Below are positions 25,584 through 35,093 of a stretch of DNA of 43,369 bases, piece after piece. Each line of letters opens with the position of its first letter. Positions within the stretch are counted from its first letter, which is position 1. The DNA comes from Verrucomicrobiaceae bacterium UBA2429 (GTDB lineage Bacteria > Verrucomicrobiota > Verrucomicrobiia > Verrucomicrobiales > Verrucomicrobiaceae): contig DDQZ01000095.1 of NCBI GenBank assembly GCA_002343505.1, positions 1 to 43,369 of the forward strand. The letters are read 5' to 3'. Both the position numbers and the translations under genes were made by a program. A model generated the notes under the pieces. The model worked only from the letters and a program-made list of their open reading frames with translations, was not told the origin of the DNA and searched no databases.

Positions 25584-27185
25584 ATGCTGCAAATCTCCCA
25601 GATCAAGCTCCCCGTGGACCACACGGAGGCGCGGCTGCGCGCCGCCGTGATCGCGCGGCTGGGTGTTGCCGATGGCGCGCTGCTTTCCCTGCGCGTGGCC
25701 CAGCGCGCCATTGACGCGCGGCGCGGGCATGTGGAGTTCAGCCTCACCGTTCTTGTCGAGCTGGCCGATGAGGAGGCGGTGTTGATAAAAGCCCCGCCGC
25801 AGGTTCAGCCAGCCCCGGACGATACTTACCGTGAACTGCCCGTCGCAGTCGGAGCGCCGCCGCGCCCGTCCGGCAGGCCCGTCATCGTTGGCACCGGCCC
25901 GTGCGGGCTTTTCTGCGGGCTGCTTTTGGCTCGCGCCGGCTGGCGTCCCGTTTTGCTGGAGCGCGGCAAGGCGGCGGGCGACCGCGCGCGCGATGTCACC
26001 GGCTTCTGGCGGCGCGGCCTGGCCTTCGACCCCGAGTCCAACGTGCAGTTCGGGGAGGGAGGGGCGGGCACCTTTTCCGATGGCAAGCTCTACACCCAGA
26101 TACGCGACCGTGAGCACCGCATTCCCTGGCTGCTGCGCGAACTGGTCGCGGCGGGCGCTCCGGAGGACATTTTGATCAAAGCCCGCCCTCACATCGGCAC
26201 CGACCGCCTCATCAAAGTCGTGCGCCACATCCGCGAGGAGATCATCGCCCTCGGCGGCGAAGTGCGCTTCGGCGCGAGGGTCAGCGACATCGTCGTCGAG
26301 CGCGGCACCATGCGCGCCGTGACGCTGGCGGATGGAGCGGTCGTGGAGGGCGGGCCTTTCGTATTCGCCGTCGGACACAGCAGCAGGGACACCTTTGCCA
26401 TGCTGCACCGGCATGGCGTGCCCCTGGAGCCAAAGCCCTTCTCCGTCGGCGTGCGCATCGAGCATCCGCAGCGGCACATAGACCGCATGCTTTACGGCCA
26501 ACGGGCCGGCCACCCGCTGCTGGGCAGCGCTCCTTACAAATTCGTGGCGCACTGCCCCGGCGGGCGCAGCGCCTACAGCTTCTGCATGTGCCCCGGCGGC
26601 CTCGTCGTCGCCGCCACCTCCGAGGAGGGCATGGTCGTCACCAACGGCATGAGCAGCTACGCCCGCGCCGAGGCCAATGCCAACAGCGGCTTCATGGTCG
26701 AGGTCGGCCCGCAGGACTATGGCGACTCGCATCCCCTCGCCGGCGTCGAATACCAGCGCGAGATCGAGCGCGCCGCCTTCCGTCTCGGCGGCGGCGGCTA
26801 CCGCGCCCCGGCGCAGTTGCTGGACGACTTCCTTTCCGGCCGCGCCTCCAGCGGGGCGGGGGATGTGCGCCCCTCCTACCAGCCCGGTGTCGTGTGGACG
26901 GATCTGCGCGAGTGCCTGCCTGAAAAGGTCGTCCTCACCCTCCGCCAGGCCGTGCCGCTCATTGAGAAAAAACTGCGCGGCTTCCTGCTTGACGACGCCG
27001 TGCTCACCGCCGCCGAGACACGCAGCTCAGCCCCCGTGCGCATCCCGCGCCACCCCGGCACCACTGAATGCACCGGCCTGCGCAACTTCCACCCTGCCGG
27101 CGAGGGCGCGGGCTACGCCGGCGGCATCATCTCCGCCGCCGCTGACGGCATGAGAGTGGCCGAGGCGCTGCTGCGCGGAAACTGA
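25584..27185 (+). CDS. NAD(P)/FAD-dependent oxidoreductase, COG2509 type
   Basis: A 533-residue flavoprotein. After an N-terminal domain of about 95 residues (MLQISQIKLPVDH) comes the FAD-binding Rossmann motif PVIVGTGPCGLFCG (about 99-110). Further family blocks are LLERG, NVQFGEGGAGTFSDGKLYT, KPFSVGVRIEHPQ and GRSAYSFCMCPGG, and a C-terminal flavin segment ends GEGAGYAGGIISAAADGMR. This layout fits the uncharacterised FAD-dependent dehydrogenases of COG2509, for which no substrate is established. The ATG at 25584 is preferred over an upstream start at 25521 because the extra residues overlap a palindrome and do not look conserved. It is transcribed divergently from opgG. Confidence 0.87.
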   Translation: MLQISQIKLPVDHTEARLRAAVIARLGVADGALLSLRVAQRAIDARRGHVEFSLTVLVELADEEAVLIKAPPQVQPAPDDTYRELPVAVGAPPRPSGRPVIVGTGPCGLFCGLLLARAGWRPVLLERGKAAGDRARDVTGFWRRGLAFDPESNVQFGEGGAGTFSDGKLYTQIRDREHRIPWLLRELVAAGAPEDILIKARPHIGTDRLIKVVRHIREEIIALGGEVRFGARVSDIVVERGTMRAVTLADGAVVEGGPFVFAVGHSSRDTFAMLHRHGVPLEPKPFSVGVRIEHPQRHIDRMLYGQRAGHPLLGSAPYKFVAHCPGGRSAYSFCMCPGGLVVAATSEEGMVVTNGMSSYARAEANANSGFMVEVGPQDYGDSHPLAGVEYQREIERAAFRLGGGGYRAPAQLLDDFLSGRASSGAGDVRPSYQPGVVWTDLRECLPEKVVLTLRQAVPLIEKKLRGFLLDDAVLTAAETRSSAPVRIPRHPGTTECTGLRNFHPAGEGAGYAGGIISAAADGMRVAEALLRGN

Positions 27186-27230
27186 GACCTGCGGATGGCC
27201 CGTCCATACGCATGATCAATGATGCCGCCT

Positions 27231-27246
27231 GGAAATATCAATTTCC
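27231..27246 (+). repeat. small inverted repeat upstream of the DUF2339 gene
   Basis: GGAAAT-ATCA-ATTTCC is a perfect 6-bp inverted repeat. It ends 33 bases before the start at 27280, in the 94-base gap after the flavoprotein gene. It may be an operator or leader hairpin for the DUF2339-DUF3999 pair, and at this length chance is possible. Confidence 0.25.
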
Positions 27247-27279
27247 ATTCCCGGACAAACCTGGGACACTCGGCGCATT

Positions 27280-30200
27280 ATGGAAGGACTCGTCATTCTC
27301 ATCCTCCTGCTTGTGATCGTCTGCATCTTTGTGCTGCCGGTCATTGCCATCGTCAAAGCATCCGGCACTCGTGAAAAGGCCGCTCAGAGCGAGCGCGACA
27401 TCGCCAGGCTGCGCGAGCAAAACGCGCGGCTTCATGAGCGTCTGGAGCGTCTTGAAATTTCCGTCAGCGCCTTGCAAACCGTGCCGCCTGCCAAAGCGGA
27501 GTCCCGATTCGCTCCTCCAGCCGCGCCGGTCGCGCAAGTCACAGCAAAGCCCGTGGAGCCGGAACTTGTCACCGCGCCGCTTGTCGAAAAAGCGCCGCCG
27601 CCGATCCCGATCCCGCCGCCCGCGCCGCAAACGCCCGAGCCTGTCCGCGCGCCTGTGGTTGCTCCAGTGATCGCCCCGCCCGCTGCTGCCAAATCCGCCG
27701 CTCCGTCGAAACCTGTCAATCTGGAGCAGTTCATGGGCGTGAAGCTGTTCGCATGGGTGGGAGGTCTGGCGCTCTTCCTCGGCGTCATCTTCTTTGTGAA
27801 GCTCAGCATCGAACGCGGCTGGATTTCACCCGAGCTGCGCACGGCCATCGGTTTTGTCATCGGCGCGGGGCTTGCCGGCGGCGGCGTGGTCATGCACCGC
27901 AGGGAGCGCTATGCCACGCTGGCCCAGACGCTGTGCGCCACGGGCATCGTCGTGCTCTACGGCGTCACCTTCGCAGCGCACGCGCTGTGGCGTATCCCGC
28001 CATTCGACCATGCCGTCGCCGCGTTCGCGTTGATGACGCTCATCACCGCCGCCGCATTCCTGCTCGCCGTGCGGTTGAACGCGCAGGTCGTGGCCGTGCT
28101 GGGCATGTTGGGAGGCTTTTTGACGCCCATTCTTTGCTCCACGGGCCGGGACAATCCCTTCGGCCTTTTCAGCTACATCGCTCTGCTCGACATCGGCGTG
28201 CTCGCTGTGGCGAAAAACAAACGCTGGCTGCATCTCACCGCGCTTGCAGCGGCTGGCACCATCCTCATGCAGGCCGGGTGGATGCTGAAATTCTTCCACT
28301 CCTCGCAGTATGCCATCGGTTCGGCCACCTGGGTGCCGGTGATCGTGTTCCTCGGTTTCGCAGCACTGTTCTCACTCGCAGCTTGGTGGTCGAAACAAAG
28401 GGATGCCAACGATCTTTTCCCGGCAGGCTCCGCGCTCGCGTTGTGCGGCAGCGCCATGATCGCCGCGTTCGTTTTTCTCGGCTTCGGGGCCATCACGGAA
28501 CGTCCGCTGTTGCTCTACACCTTCGTGCTCGGCATCAACGCCATCGCGCTGCGCGTCGTCTGGCATCAATCGCGTGTCGCCATCGCGCAGGGCGTCATCG
28601 GCGCGCTGACTTTCCTGCACCTCTCGATCTGGACGATGCGTGAACTGACCTCGGAGTTGCTTCCGCACGCGCTGGGCATTTATCTGGCGTTCGGCTTGCT
28701 GCACACCGCGTTCGCCGTGCTCATGACGCGCAGAGATCCGGATCAACCGGCCTTCGCCGGGTGGGTGCCACTGTTCACGCTAGTGCTGCTGCTCATGCCG
28801 GTGCTGGGCCTAGATGCCATGAGCCTGATGATCTGGCCGGCGATCCTCATCATTGATCTGCTCATCATCGCCCTTGCCGTGGTCAGCGGACGCCTGCTGC
28901 CGGTACTCGCCGCGCTCGTGCTCACGCTGGTCACCGCCGCCGCCTGGCTCTTCCGCTGGCCGGGCGCGCTGGCTCTTGAGATGACTCCCTTCCTTGCGGT
29001 GCTCGGCGGCTTCGCGGTGCTGTTCGGCATCGCGGGCAGTTTGATTTTCCGCAAAACGCCGAAGGCCGCTTTCGCGCCGCTGCTGCCGGTGAGTTCGGCG
29101 GTACTGCCTTTCCTGCTGCTCATTCTGGCCACGCTCCGGTTGAAGATCGCGGACCCTTCGCCGGTTTTCGGCCTCGCATTGTTGCTCACGGTCTTCCTGC
29201 TCGGCCTGGTGCGGATCAGCGGCATCACCGTGCTGGCACCGACGGCACTCGCCTGCGTTCTCGCGCTCGAATGGGCCTGGCATCGGCAGAGTTTCCATGC
29301 GGAACACGCGGCGCTGCCGCTGCTCTGGTATCTCGGCTTCCACGCCATCTTCACCGCGTTCCCGTTCGTGTTTCAGAAGCGGTTCGCCACATGCAAGCTG
29401 CCGTGGATCACCTCCGCGGCGGCAGGCATCGGCACGTTCAGCCTCGTGCATCGCCTCGTGGGCCAGGCGTGGCCGAATGAGATGATGGGCCTGCTTCCCG
29501 TCGTCTTCGCCATCGCGCCTTTGTTGAGCCTTGTCTTCGTCTTGAAACAGCACGGCGCAGAAAATCCGGCGCGGCTCACGCAGCTCGCCTGGTTTGGAGG
29601 TGTGGCGTTGTTTTTCATCACGCTCATCTTCCCGATCCAGTTCGAGAAGCAGTGGATCACGCTCGGCTGGGCGCTGGAGGGCGCGGCGTTGATCTGGCTT
29701 TTCCGGCGCGTGCCGCATCCCGGCCTGCGCGGCACCGGCGCCGTGCTGCTCGCGGCCTCGTTCATCCGTCTCGCGCTCAATCCCGCCGTGCTCTCGTATC
29801 AAATTCGTGGAGACACACCCATCCTGAACTGGCAGCTTTATGCTTACAGCCTCTCCGCGCTGGCGATGTTCTTCGCCGCCTTCTGGCTCGCGCCTCCAAG
29901 TCATCTCTGGGGTAAAATCAACCTGCGCGGCCTGTTTTGCTCGCTCGGTGGCATCCTGCTGTTCTTGTTGCTCAACATCGAGATCGCCGACGCCTTCACA
30001 CCCGTTGGCGAGCGCTCGATCACCTTCGATTTCAGCGGCAATCTGGCCCGCGACATGACTTACACGATCTCGTGGGCCTTGTTCGCGCTCACCTTGCTCG
30101 TGCTCGGCATCTGGAAACGCAACGCGCCCACGCGCTACGCCGGCATAGGCCTGCTCGGCGTCACCCTGCTGAAACTCTTCCTGCACGATCTGGCGAACAC

Positions 30201-30300
30201 GGACAGCGGCTACCGCATCGGCGCCCTCATCGGCGTGGCCGTCATCGCGCTCACGGCTTCCTTCCTCTACCAACGCTTCCTCACCGCTGACAAATCATGA
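27280..30300 (+). CDS. DUF2339 polytopic membrane protein
   Basis: A 1006-residue integral membrane protein. An N-terminal helix (LVILILLLVIVCIFVLPVIAIV) is followed by a short coiled coil (about 35-65, RDIARLREQNARLHERLERLE) and a proline/alanine-rich linker (about 68-145). The DUF2339 core then begins at VNLEQFMGVKLFAWVGGLALFLGVIFFVK and has well over twenty hydrophobic segments to the C-terminus. The function of the family is unknown; its size and helix count suggest a transporter, channel or envelope scaffold. It overlaps the following DUF3999 gene by four bases (ATGA). These two families are commonly neighbours, which suggests a membrane complex with a periplasmic partner. Confidence 0.88.
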   Translation: MEGLVILILLLVIVCIFVLPVIAIVKASGTREKAAQSERDIARLREQNARLHERLERLEISVSALQTVPPAKAESRFAPPAAPVAQVTAKPVEPELVTAPLVEKAPPPIPIPPPAPQTPEPVRAPVVAPVIAPPAAAKSAAPSKPVNLEQFMGVKLFAWVGGLALFLGVIFFVKLSIERGWISPELRTAIGFVIGAGLAGGGVVMHRRERYATLAQTLCATGIVVLYGVTFAAHALWRIPPFDHAVAAFALMTLITAAAFLLAVRLNAQVVAVLGMLGGFLTPILCSTGRDNPFGLFSYIALLDIGVLAVAKNKRWLHLTALAAAGTILMQAGWMLKFFHSSQYAIGSATWVPVIVFLGFAALFSLAAWWSKQRDANDLFPAGSALALCGSAMIAAFVFLGFGAITERPLLLYTFVLGINAIALRVVWHQSRVAIAQGVIGALTFLHLSIWTMRELTSELLPHALGIYLAFGLLHTAFAVLMTRRDPDQPAFAGWVPLFTLVLLLMPVLGLDAMSLMIWPAILIIDLLIIALAVVSGRLLPVLAALVLTLVTAAAWLFRWPGALALEMTPFLAVLGGFAVLFGIAGSLIFRKTPKAAFAPLLPVSSAVLPFLLLILATLRLKIADPSPVFGLALLLTVFLLGLVRISGITVLAPTALACVLALEWAWHRQSFHAEHAALPLLWYLGFHAIFTAFPFVFQKRFATCKLPWITSAAAGIGTFSLVHRLVGQAWPNEMMGLLPVVFAIAPLLSLVFVLKQHGAENPARLTQLAWFGGVALFFITLIFPIQFEKQWITLGWALEGAALIWLFRRVPHPGLRGTGAVLLAASFIRLALNPAVLSYQIRGDTPILNWQLYAYSLSALAMFFAAFWLAPPSHLWGKINLRGLFCSLGGILLFLLLNIEIADAFTPVGERSITFDFSGNLARDMTYTISWALFALTLLVLGIWKRNAPTRYAGIGLLGVTLLKLFLHDLANTDSGYRIGALIGVAVIALTASFLYQRFLTADKS

Positions 30301-32207
30301 ACATTCGCCCGCTCATCCTCGCCTTCTGCCTGCCCGTGTTCGCCGGAGCCGCCGACCACGCCGCATGGACCCACCGCCAGACGGTTCGCGTCACGCAGCC
30401 CGGACTCACGCGCATCGAGCTTGATCCCGCCCTGCTCGACGCCTCGCGCGCGGCGTCGTTTCACGACCTGCGCCTCGTCAGTCCTGACGGCGTCGAGACC
30501 CCGCGCATCATCGCCCTCCCGCGCGTGGTGCGCCCCGAGCGCGTGGAGGCGGTCGGGTTCAAAGCCATGCTCGCTGGGGCGGCCACCGTGCTTGAGTTCC
30601 AGCCTCGCGAGCGCGACACCATCAAAGAGATCGTGCTGCGCACCAGCTCAGTGGATTTCATCAAGGCCGCCAAAGTGGAGGCGAGCAGTGACGGCGGCAC
30701 CTGGCAGACCCTCGGCAGCGGGGAGGTTTTGTGCCGTCAAAACGGCACCGAGCGTCTGCGCCTGCCGCTCGCACCCGGTTTGTGGACGCATTTCCGCGTC
30801 ACCCTTGATGACATGCGCAGCGCGCCCGTGGCCTTCACCGGAGCGGAGATCGTGCGCGAGCTTCCGGAACTGCGCTCCATCCCGCATGCAGTGGAGATAC
30901 GCTCGCGCATGGAGGAGGATGGACGCACGAAGTTGACGCTCGATCTCGGCACCGCCAATGTCCTGCTCGCCACCGTGCGTGTCCTCACTCCCGAACCGGT
31001 CTTTCAGCGCGAGGCCGAGCTGCTGAGCGCGCGCGCCACCTTGTTCCGCCTCAAGCACGAGGACTTCACCGGCGAGGAAATCGAAATCCCGGTGCATCGA
31101 GCCGCTCCCGCACGCGAGATCGTGCTCACCCTTCACAATGGCGACAGCCCGCCGCTGCGCGTTGAAGGCATCGAGGCCGCGCGCCATGCCGTGCCGCTGG
31201 TGTTCCAGGCCGGTGCCGCTGGAGACTGGCAGCTTTACATCGGCAACGCCCAGGCTGCCGAGCCGCGCTATGACATCGGCGCGCTCGGCGACAAGCTGCG
31301 CGATGCAAGCGCCACCACAGCCACCGCCGGAAAAGTCGAGGCCAACCCCGATTTCCGCGCCGCCGCCACCGCGCCCGTGGTCGGCGAAGTAGGGTCGGCG
31401 CTTGATGTCTCGGCGTGGTCGTATCAGCGCGAGGTTTTGTTCGCGGCCCCGGGCGTCATCGAGGTGGAACTCGATCCCGCCGTGCTCGCGCGCAGCGCCG
31501 GTGATCTCCACGACTTGCGCGTGGTCCGTGACGGACGCCAGATTCCCTTCCTCGTCACCCGGCCCGATGAGAAACGCGAGATCACATTGACCTTCTCCGA
31601 GATTCACGATCCCAAAGCGCCGGCGTGGTCGAAATGGGAGATTGAGATGCCGCTGCCCAACTTCCCGGTCTCCGAACTTCTGCTCGACTCGTCCACGCCT
31701 CTTTTTTCCCGCTCGCTCATCTTGACCGAGGATGCCGGCGGCGCGCAAGGCCGCCAGCAGCGCGTGCTCGGCAGCGCCGCATGGCAGCGCAAGCCGGGGG
31801 ATGCCGCGCGCGCATTCCGCCTGCCTCTGCGCGTCTCTCCGCGCGCGGGTGTCTTGACGCTCGCCACCGACAACGGTGACAACGCGCCGCTTCGGCTCGA
31901 CAGCGTGCGCGCCTCCCACCCCGTGGTCAGGCTGCTCTTCCGCGTGCCTGACACGGAGCCCGCGCGGCTTTGCTACGGCAACCCGCGCGCGGCTTACGCG
32001 CGCTATGATCTCGATCTCGTCCGGCGCGAGTTTGAGGCCGCCGTCAAGGTCCCCGCCACGCTCGGTGAGGAGGAGAAGCTCCCCGGTCACCGCGAGGAGC
32101 GCGGCGTCAGCGGCAATGGCTCCCCCTGGCTCTGGGGCGCGCTTGCCCTCGTGGTCGGAGCGTTGCTGTGGATCGTGGCGGGGATGCTGCCGAGGCAGCA
32201 GGCGTGA
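30297..32207 (+). CDS. DUF3999-like exported protein with internal duplication
   Basis: A 636-residue protein with a signal peptide (MNIRPLILAFCLPVFAGA), a large beta-rich periplasmic part and one C-terminal membrane helix (LWGALALVVGALLWIVAGML). It fits DUF3999. The periplasmic part contains two related halves. Half one starts near residue 24 (HRQTVRVTQPGLTRIELDPA, later FHDLRLVSPDG) and ends near LYIGNAQAAEPRYDI (about 325). Half two starts near 374 (YQREVLFAAPGVIEVELDPA, LHDLRVVRDG) and ends near LCYGNPRAAYARYDL (about 570). This is a tandem duplication within the protein. Translation is coupled to the DUF2339 gene by the ATGA overlap. Function is unknown. Confidence 0.8.
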   Translation: MNIRPLILAFCLPVFAGAADHAAWTHRQTVRVTQPGLTRIELDPALLDASRAASFHDLRLVSPDGVETPRIIALPRVVRPERVEAVGFKAMLAGAATVLEFQPRERDTIKEIVLRTSSVDFIKAAKVEASSDGGTWQTLGSGEVLCRQNGTERLRLPLAPGLWTHFRVTLDDMRSAPVAFTGAEIVRELPELRSIPHAVEIRSRMEEDGRTKLTLDLGTANVLLATVRVLTPEPVFQREAELLSARATLFRLKHEDFTGEEIEIPVHRAAPAREIVLTLHNGDSPPLRVEGIEAARHAVPLVFQAGAAGDWQLYIGNAQAAEPRYDIGALGDKLRDASATTATAGKVEANPDFRAAATAPVVGEVGSALDVSAWSYQREVLFAAPGVIEVELDPAVLARSAGDLHDLRVVRDGRQIPFLVTRPDEKREITLTFSEIHDPKAPAWSKWEIEMPLPNFPVSELLLDSSTPLFSRSLILTEDAGGAQGRQQRVLGSAAWQRKPGDAARAFRLPLRVSPRAGVLTLATDNGDNAPLRLDSVRASHPVVRLLFRVPDTEPARLCYGNPRAAYARYDLDLVRREFEAAVKVPATLGEEEKLPGHREERGVSGNGSPWLWGALALVVGALLWIVAGMLPRQQA

Positions 32208-32222
32208 GACCGGCGGGCGGTC
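32208..32222. terminator. small stem between convergent stops
   Basis: GACCG-GCGGG-CGGTC is a perfect 5-bp stem filling the 13-base gap between the stop of the DUF3999 gene (32207) and the stop of the SGNH gene on the other strand (32221). Being symmetric, it could act on both transcripts. There is no T run, so efficiency as an intrinsic terminator is doubtful. Confidence 0.25.
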
Positions 32223-33363
32223 ACTTCCCGAGCGCCTTGCGCAGCACCGGGAGGAAAGCCTCGGCCTGGCGCATGAAGCCTAGATCGCTGGCGTGGGAGG
32301 CGTCCGTGGCGCCTTCGGTGTCGTCGCCGTAAAGCGTGTCACCCTTGATGTAATGGAGGTTTTTCACGCCCTCGGCCACGAGGGTCTCATGCGCGGCGCG
32401 CAGGGCGGCGTGGTTGTCGGTGTGGAATTTGTGCTTCGCCGGGGTGATCCAGTCGTTGGTGAAACGGCGGTCCTCGACGAGGATGATGGGCGTTCCGGGC
32501 TTGGCGGCGCGCAGTTGCCTGACCAGCGGCACACATTTTTCCGCGACCTGCGCGGGCTGCATGTTCGGCAGGCAGTCAATCACATAAGCGGCGGCATCCA
32601 GTTGTACGAGATAGTCGCCCACTTCTTTGTCCATGCGGCCGTTTCCTGAGAAGCCTAGATTCACCACGGGCATGTCGAGCCAGCGGCCAAGAATGGCGGT
32701 ATGGACCATGCCGGGGCGGCTTGCGCAGGCGCCGTGGGTGATGCTGGTGCCGTAAAAGACCACCGGCTTCGCGCGCGGTGCCAGGCCCTCGAATTTGGCC
32801 CCCTTCGGCACGCCGATTTGGAAGGACTCGGTGCCGTTGTAAAGCGGCAGATAGAGCGCGTATTCGCGCAGGCCGGGCGCCAGGCCCTGAATCATCTCCA
32901 CCTTGATCTCCTGGGCGGCGGGCCGCGTCACCTGCACCCACTTCCATTTGCCGCCGGTGTCGCGCGCGTAGAGGTCCGCGCCGCTGACACCCGTGGCCGG
33001 CATGTGCGGCATGCCGAGTTTGTCCTTCATGACTTTGTAATGCACATGGATGCTCGCGCTGTCGGTCTTGAAGCGCGCCATCATGCCCGCGCTGTCGCGG
33101 CTCAGGCTCCACACGGCCGGGGTGACTTTGCCCTCAGCGCTGGCGGGCAGGCGGTCAAACCAGCGCTTGCGTTCCTGCTCGGGCAGGATGCGGCCTTCCA
33201 CGCCCCAGGCGGTCACGTCATGCCAGTCCAGCTCGGGCGCGGCGGCTTTGTTGCCGCCCATCGCGGGGTCAAGCTTGGAGATGTCCGGGCTTTTGGCTTT
33301 CGGCGCGGCGTTTTGCGCCAGGGCGGCGCAGGCGAGGAAGGGCAGGAGGATGAGGGAACGCAT
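32221..33363 (-). CDS. secreted SGNH/GDSL hydrolase
   Basis: A 380-residue exported protein. A signal peptide (MRSLILLPFLACAALAQ) is followed by an N-terminal beta-sandwich region to about residue 190 and then a C-terminal SGNH hydrolase domain. The nucleophile block is YGTSITHGACASRPG, the oxyanion glycine/asparagine block is NLGFSGNGRMD, and the catalytic Asp/His lies in TDASHASDLGF near the end. Proteins of this two-domain kind are usually carbohydrate or glycan esterases; the substrate is unknown. The ATG at 33363 is chosen as the signal peptide start, although an in-frame GTG at 33420 overlaps the stop of the upstream gene. It is the last gene of a four-gene minus-strand run. Confidence 0.85.
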   Translation of the reverse strand: MRSLILLPFLACAALAQNAAPKAKSPDISKLDPAMGGNKAAAPELDWHDVTAWGVEGRILPEQERKRWFDRLPASAEGKVTPAVWSLSRDSAGMMARFKTDSASIHVHYKVMKDKLGMPHMPATGVSGADLYARDTGGKWKWVQVTRPAAQEIKVEMIQGLAPGLREYALYLPLYNGTESFQIGVPKGAKFEGLAPRAKPVVFYGTSITHGACASRPGMVHTAILGRWLDMPVVNLGFSGNGRMDKEVGDYLVQLDAAAYVIDCLPNMQPAQVAEKCVPLVRQLRAAKPGTPIILVEDRRFTNDWITPAKHKFHTDNHAALRAAHETLVAEGVKNLHYIKGDTLYGDDTEGATDASHASDLGFMRQAEAFLPVLRKALGK

Positions 33364-33416
33364 GTGGGTGGGTTGGAAAGGAAAAAGCAAACGCTCCGGG
33401 AAGTCCGCATCCATCG

Positions 33417-35027
33417 TCACTCGGCGGGAATCTGCTCCAGCAAAGCGCGCGCCGCGAGCAGCGCGGGCTGGTCCTTGTGCGCGGGATTTCCGGTCACGAG
33501 ACGCAGCAGGCGGGCGGCCTCATCGGGGCGGTCGTCATCCAGCATGCATCTGGCCTGGTAGAGCAGGGCGCGGGCGCGGTCCGGCACCAGCACATAGAGG
33601 CTGCGCGCGTGGTCGAGCAGGTCGGCGGCCTCGGCGGGTTTTCCCTCGCTGGCGGAGAGCAGCGCGGTGAGTTCCAGCAGATGGGGCTTGGAGCGTGACC
33701 CGGCCAGCGCGGCCAGCTCGGATTTCAGCGCGCGCGTGTCCTCGCCGGGATGGCGCAGCGCGGCGCCCTGGTAGAGTGCGTAGTCGCGCTCGCGGCCCTC
33801 GCCCATGGCGCTTCCGGGGCCTTTGGCAAAGGGGCGGTAGAGCGGATCCCCGCAGAGCACGTTCATCCAGGAGAGCACCGGCGTGGCGTTCCAGGCGGCC
33901 TCGCCGAGGGTGAAGCCTTCCAGCAGGCGCTGGTTGAGGATGTCGAAATGCACGGTCAGGCTCAGGTAGGGTTCGAACACATTGCCCATGACCGCGGCGG
34001 CGCCCTGGCGCAGCAGCGGGCCGGCCCAGTGGCGGTCCGGGGAGCGCAGCGCCGCGCCGCTGAAACTGTGCAGGTGGCAGGCCACGGCACCTGGGGTGAA
34101 GCGGAAGGACGGGCTTGCCACCGCGCCGCTGGCGTGCGCGGCATACCAGCCGAAATACAGCGCCGTGTCAGGCAGCGGCCAGTGGTCCGGGATCAGCGAC
34201 TCACCGCGGTCGAGGAAGACGGGGATGCCCTGCCCGCGCAGCAGGATGGCGCTGCGCTTCAGCCAGTCCTCCCCCTCCTGGTAAGCGCCGCTTTTCTGCG
34301 CCAGGTCAATGACCGCGCGCCCGCGCAGGCCCTCGCGCTCCGCCGCCAGGGAGTCGTCCACCATGCGCTTCACCGTGTCGGCGTCCGGTCCGTCCAGCCT
34401 GGCCACGAGCAGGAGTCCCGGCGCTGTTTGGAAGAGCTGAAAGCGCGCGCTTTGGTTGAAATACGGATTCGGCACCGCCCCGGCGGCGGGCTGGCGCGGC
34501 AGTCCCAGCACGCACAGCTCGCTGTCCACCCCGGCCTCGTCCTCCTGGCTGTTCTGCGGGTTTTGTTTTTCCCGACGGATTTGGAATGGTATGCCGCGCA
34601 TGAGCACCAGCACGCGCGCGCTGCTTCGCGTCACCGCCATCGCCGGCGCGTCCCTGCCGGTGGCGGGATCGGTCAAGGTCACCTGGCCAAGCTCCCACCA
34701 GCCCTTGCGCACAAAAGTCTCGAACAGCGGCCTGCGCACCCTCCGCTCGAACTCATCGCGGCTCATCGAGTCCTCCAAAGGGCACTCCAGCGCCACCAGC
34801 CGCTCCTGGGGGATGCCGCGCATCCGCGCATAATACTGCGCCAGCTCGCGCGACTGGGCGTAGTCGGGATTGAAGGCCACCACTGTCTCAGTCGAGAGGT
34901 CAAAGCCGCCCGCTTCCTGCCCGCGCAAGCCTTCCACGGCCAGCAGCCAGGCGGCGAGCCAAAAACCCGCGACTCCGCGCCGGCGGACCGGTCTGCGAGG
35001 GCGTGCTGGATCATGCGCGTGGCTCAT
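33417..35027 (-). CDS. TIGR03790 family exported protein
   Basis: A 536-residue protein with a basic N-terminus and hydrophobic stretch (RRRGVAGFWLAAWLLAVEGLRG) that should act as a signal peptide. The mature start fits TIGR03790: VVAFNPDYAQSRELAQYYARMRGIPQERLVALECPLEDSMSRDEF, then VLVMRGIPFQI. LYFGWYAAHASGAVASPSFRFTPGAVACHLHSFSGAAL is the central block and AVMGNVFEPYLSLTVHFDILNQRLLEGFTLGEAAW the next. The family is known from planctomycetes, verrucomicrobia and acidobacteria and has no assigned function. The C-terminal about 120 residues are helical and TPR-like. It is 77 bases downstream of rsmH and its stop abuts the SGNH gene. Confidence 0.83.
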   Translation of the reverse strand: MSHAHDPARPRRPVRRRGVAGFWLAAWLLAVEGLRGQEAGGFDLSTETVVAFNPDYAQSRELAQYYARMRGIPQERLVALECPLEDSMSRDEFERRVRRPLFETFVRKGWWELGQVTLTDPATGRDAPAMAVTRSSARVLVLMRGIPFQIRREKQNPQNSQEDEAGVDSELCVLGLPRQPAAGAVPNPYFNQSARFQLFQTAPGLLLVARLDGPDADTVKRMVDDSLAAEREGLRGRAVIDLAQKSGAYQEGEDWLKRSAILLRGQGIPVFLDRGESLIPDHWPLPDTALYFGWYAAHASGAVASPSFRFTPGAVACHLHSFSGAALRSPDRHWAGPLLRQGAAAVMGNVFEPYLSLTVHFDILNQRLLEGFTLGEAAWNATPVLSWMNVLCGDPLYRPFAKGPGSAMGEGRERDYALYQGAALRHPGEDTRALKSELAALAGSRSKPHLLELTALLSASEGKPAEAADLLDHARSLYVLVPDRARALLYQARCMLDDDRPDEAARLLRLVTGNPAHKDQPALLAARALLEQIPAE

Positions 35028-35093
35028 TGAGGTGCGTTTATCCTATGGAAGACAGCGCCGCGCGCTTCAAGGAAAACTCCGCCTCACGCTGGA

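Noticed and set aside
25098..26732. Minus-strand open frame of 544 codons opposite the flavoprotein and opgG start
   Set aside because: It is antisense to the FAD-binding protein and in a wrong frame of opgG, so both real genes would be contradicted.
28810..30273. Minus-strand open frame of 487 codons opposite the DUF2339 gene
   Set aside because: It is very rich in Arg, Glu and Gln, the mirror of hydrophobic membrane segments, with no recognisable domain.
30648..32090. Minus-strand open frame of 480 codons opposite the DUF3999 gene
   Set aside because: It is an antisense shadow. The plus-strand frame has a signal peptide, a duplicated domain and an ATGA junction.
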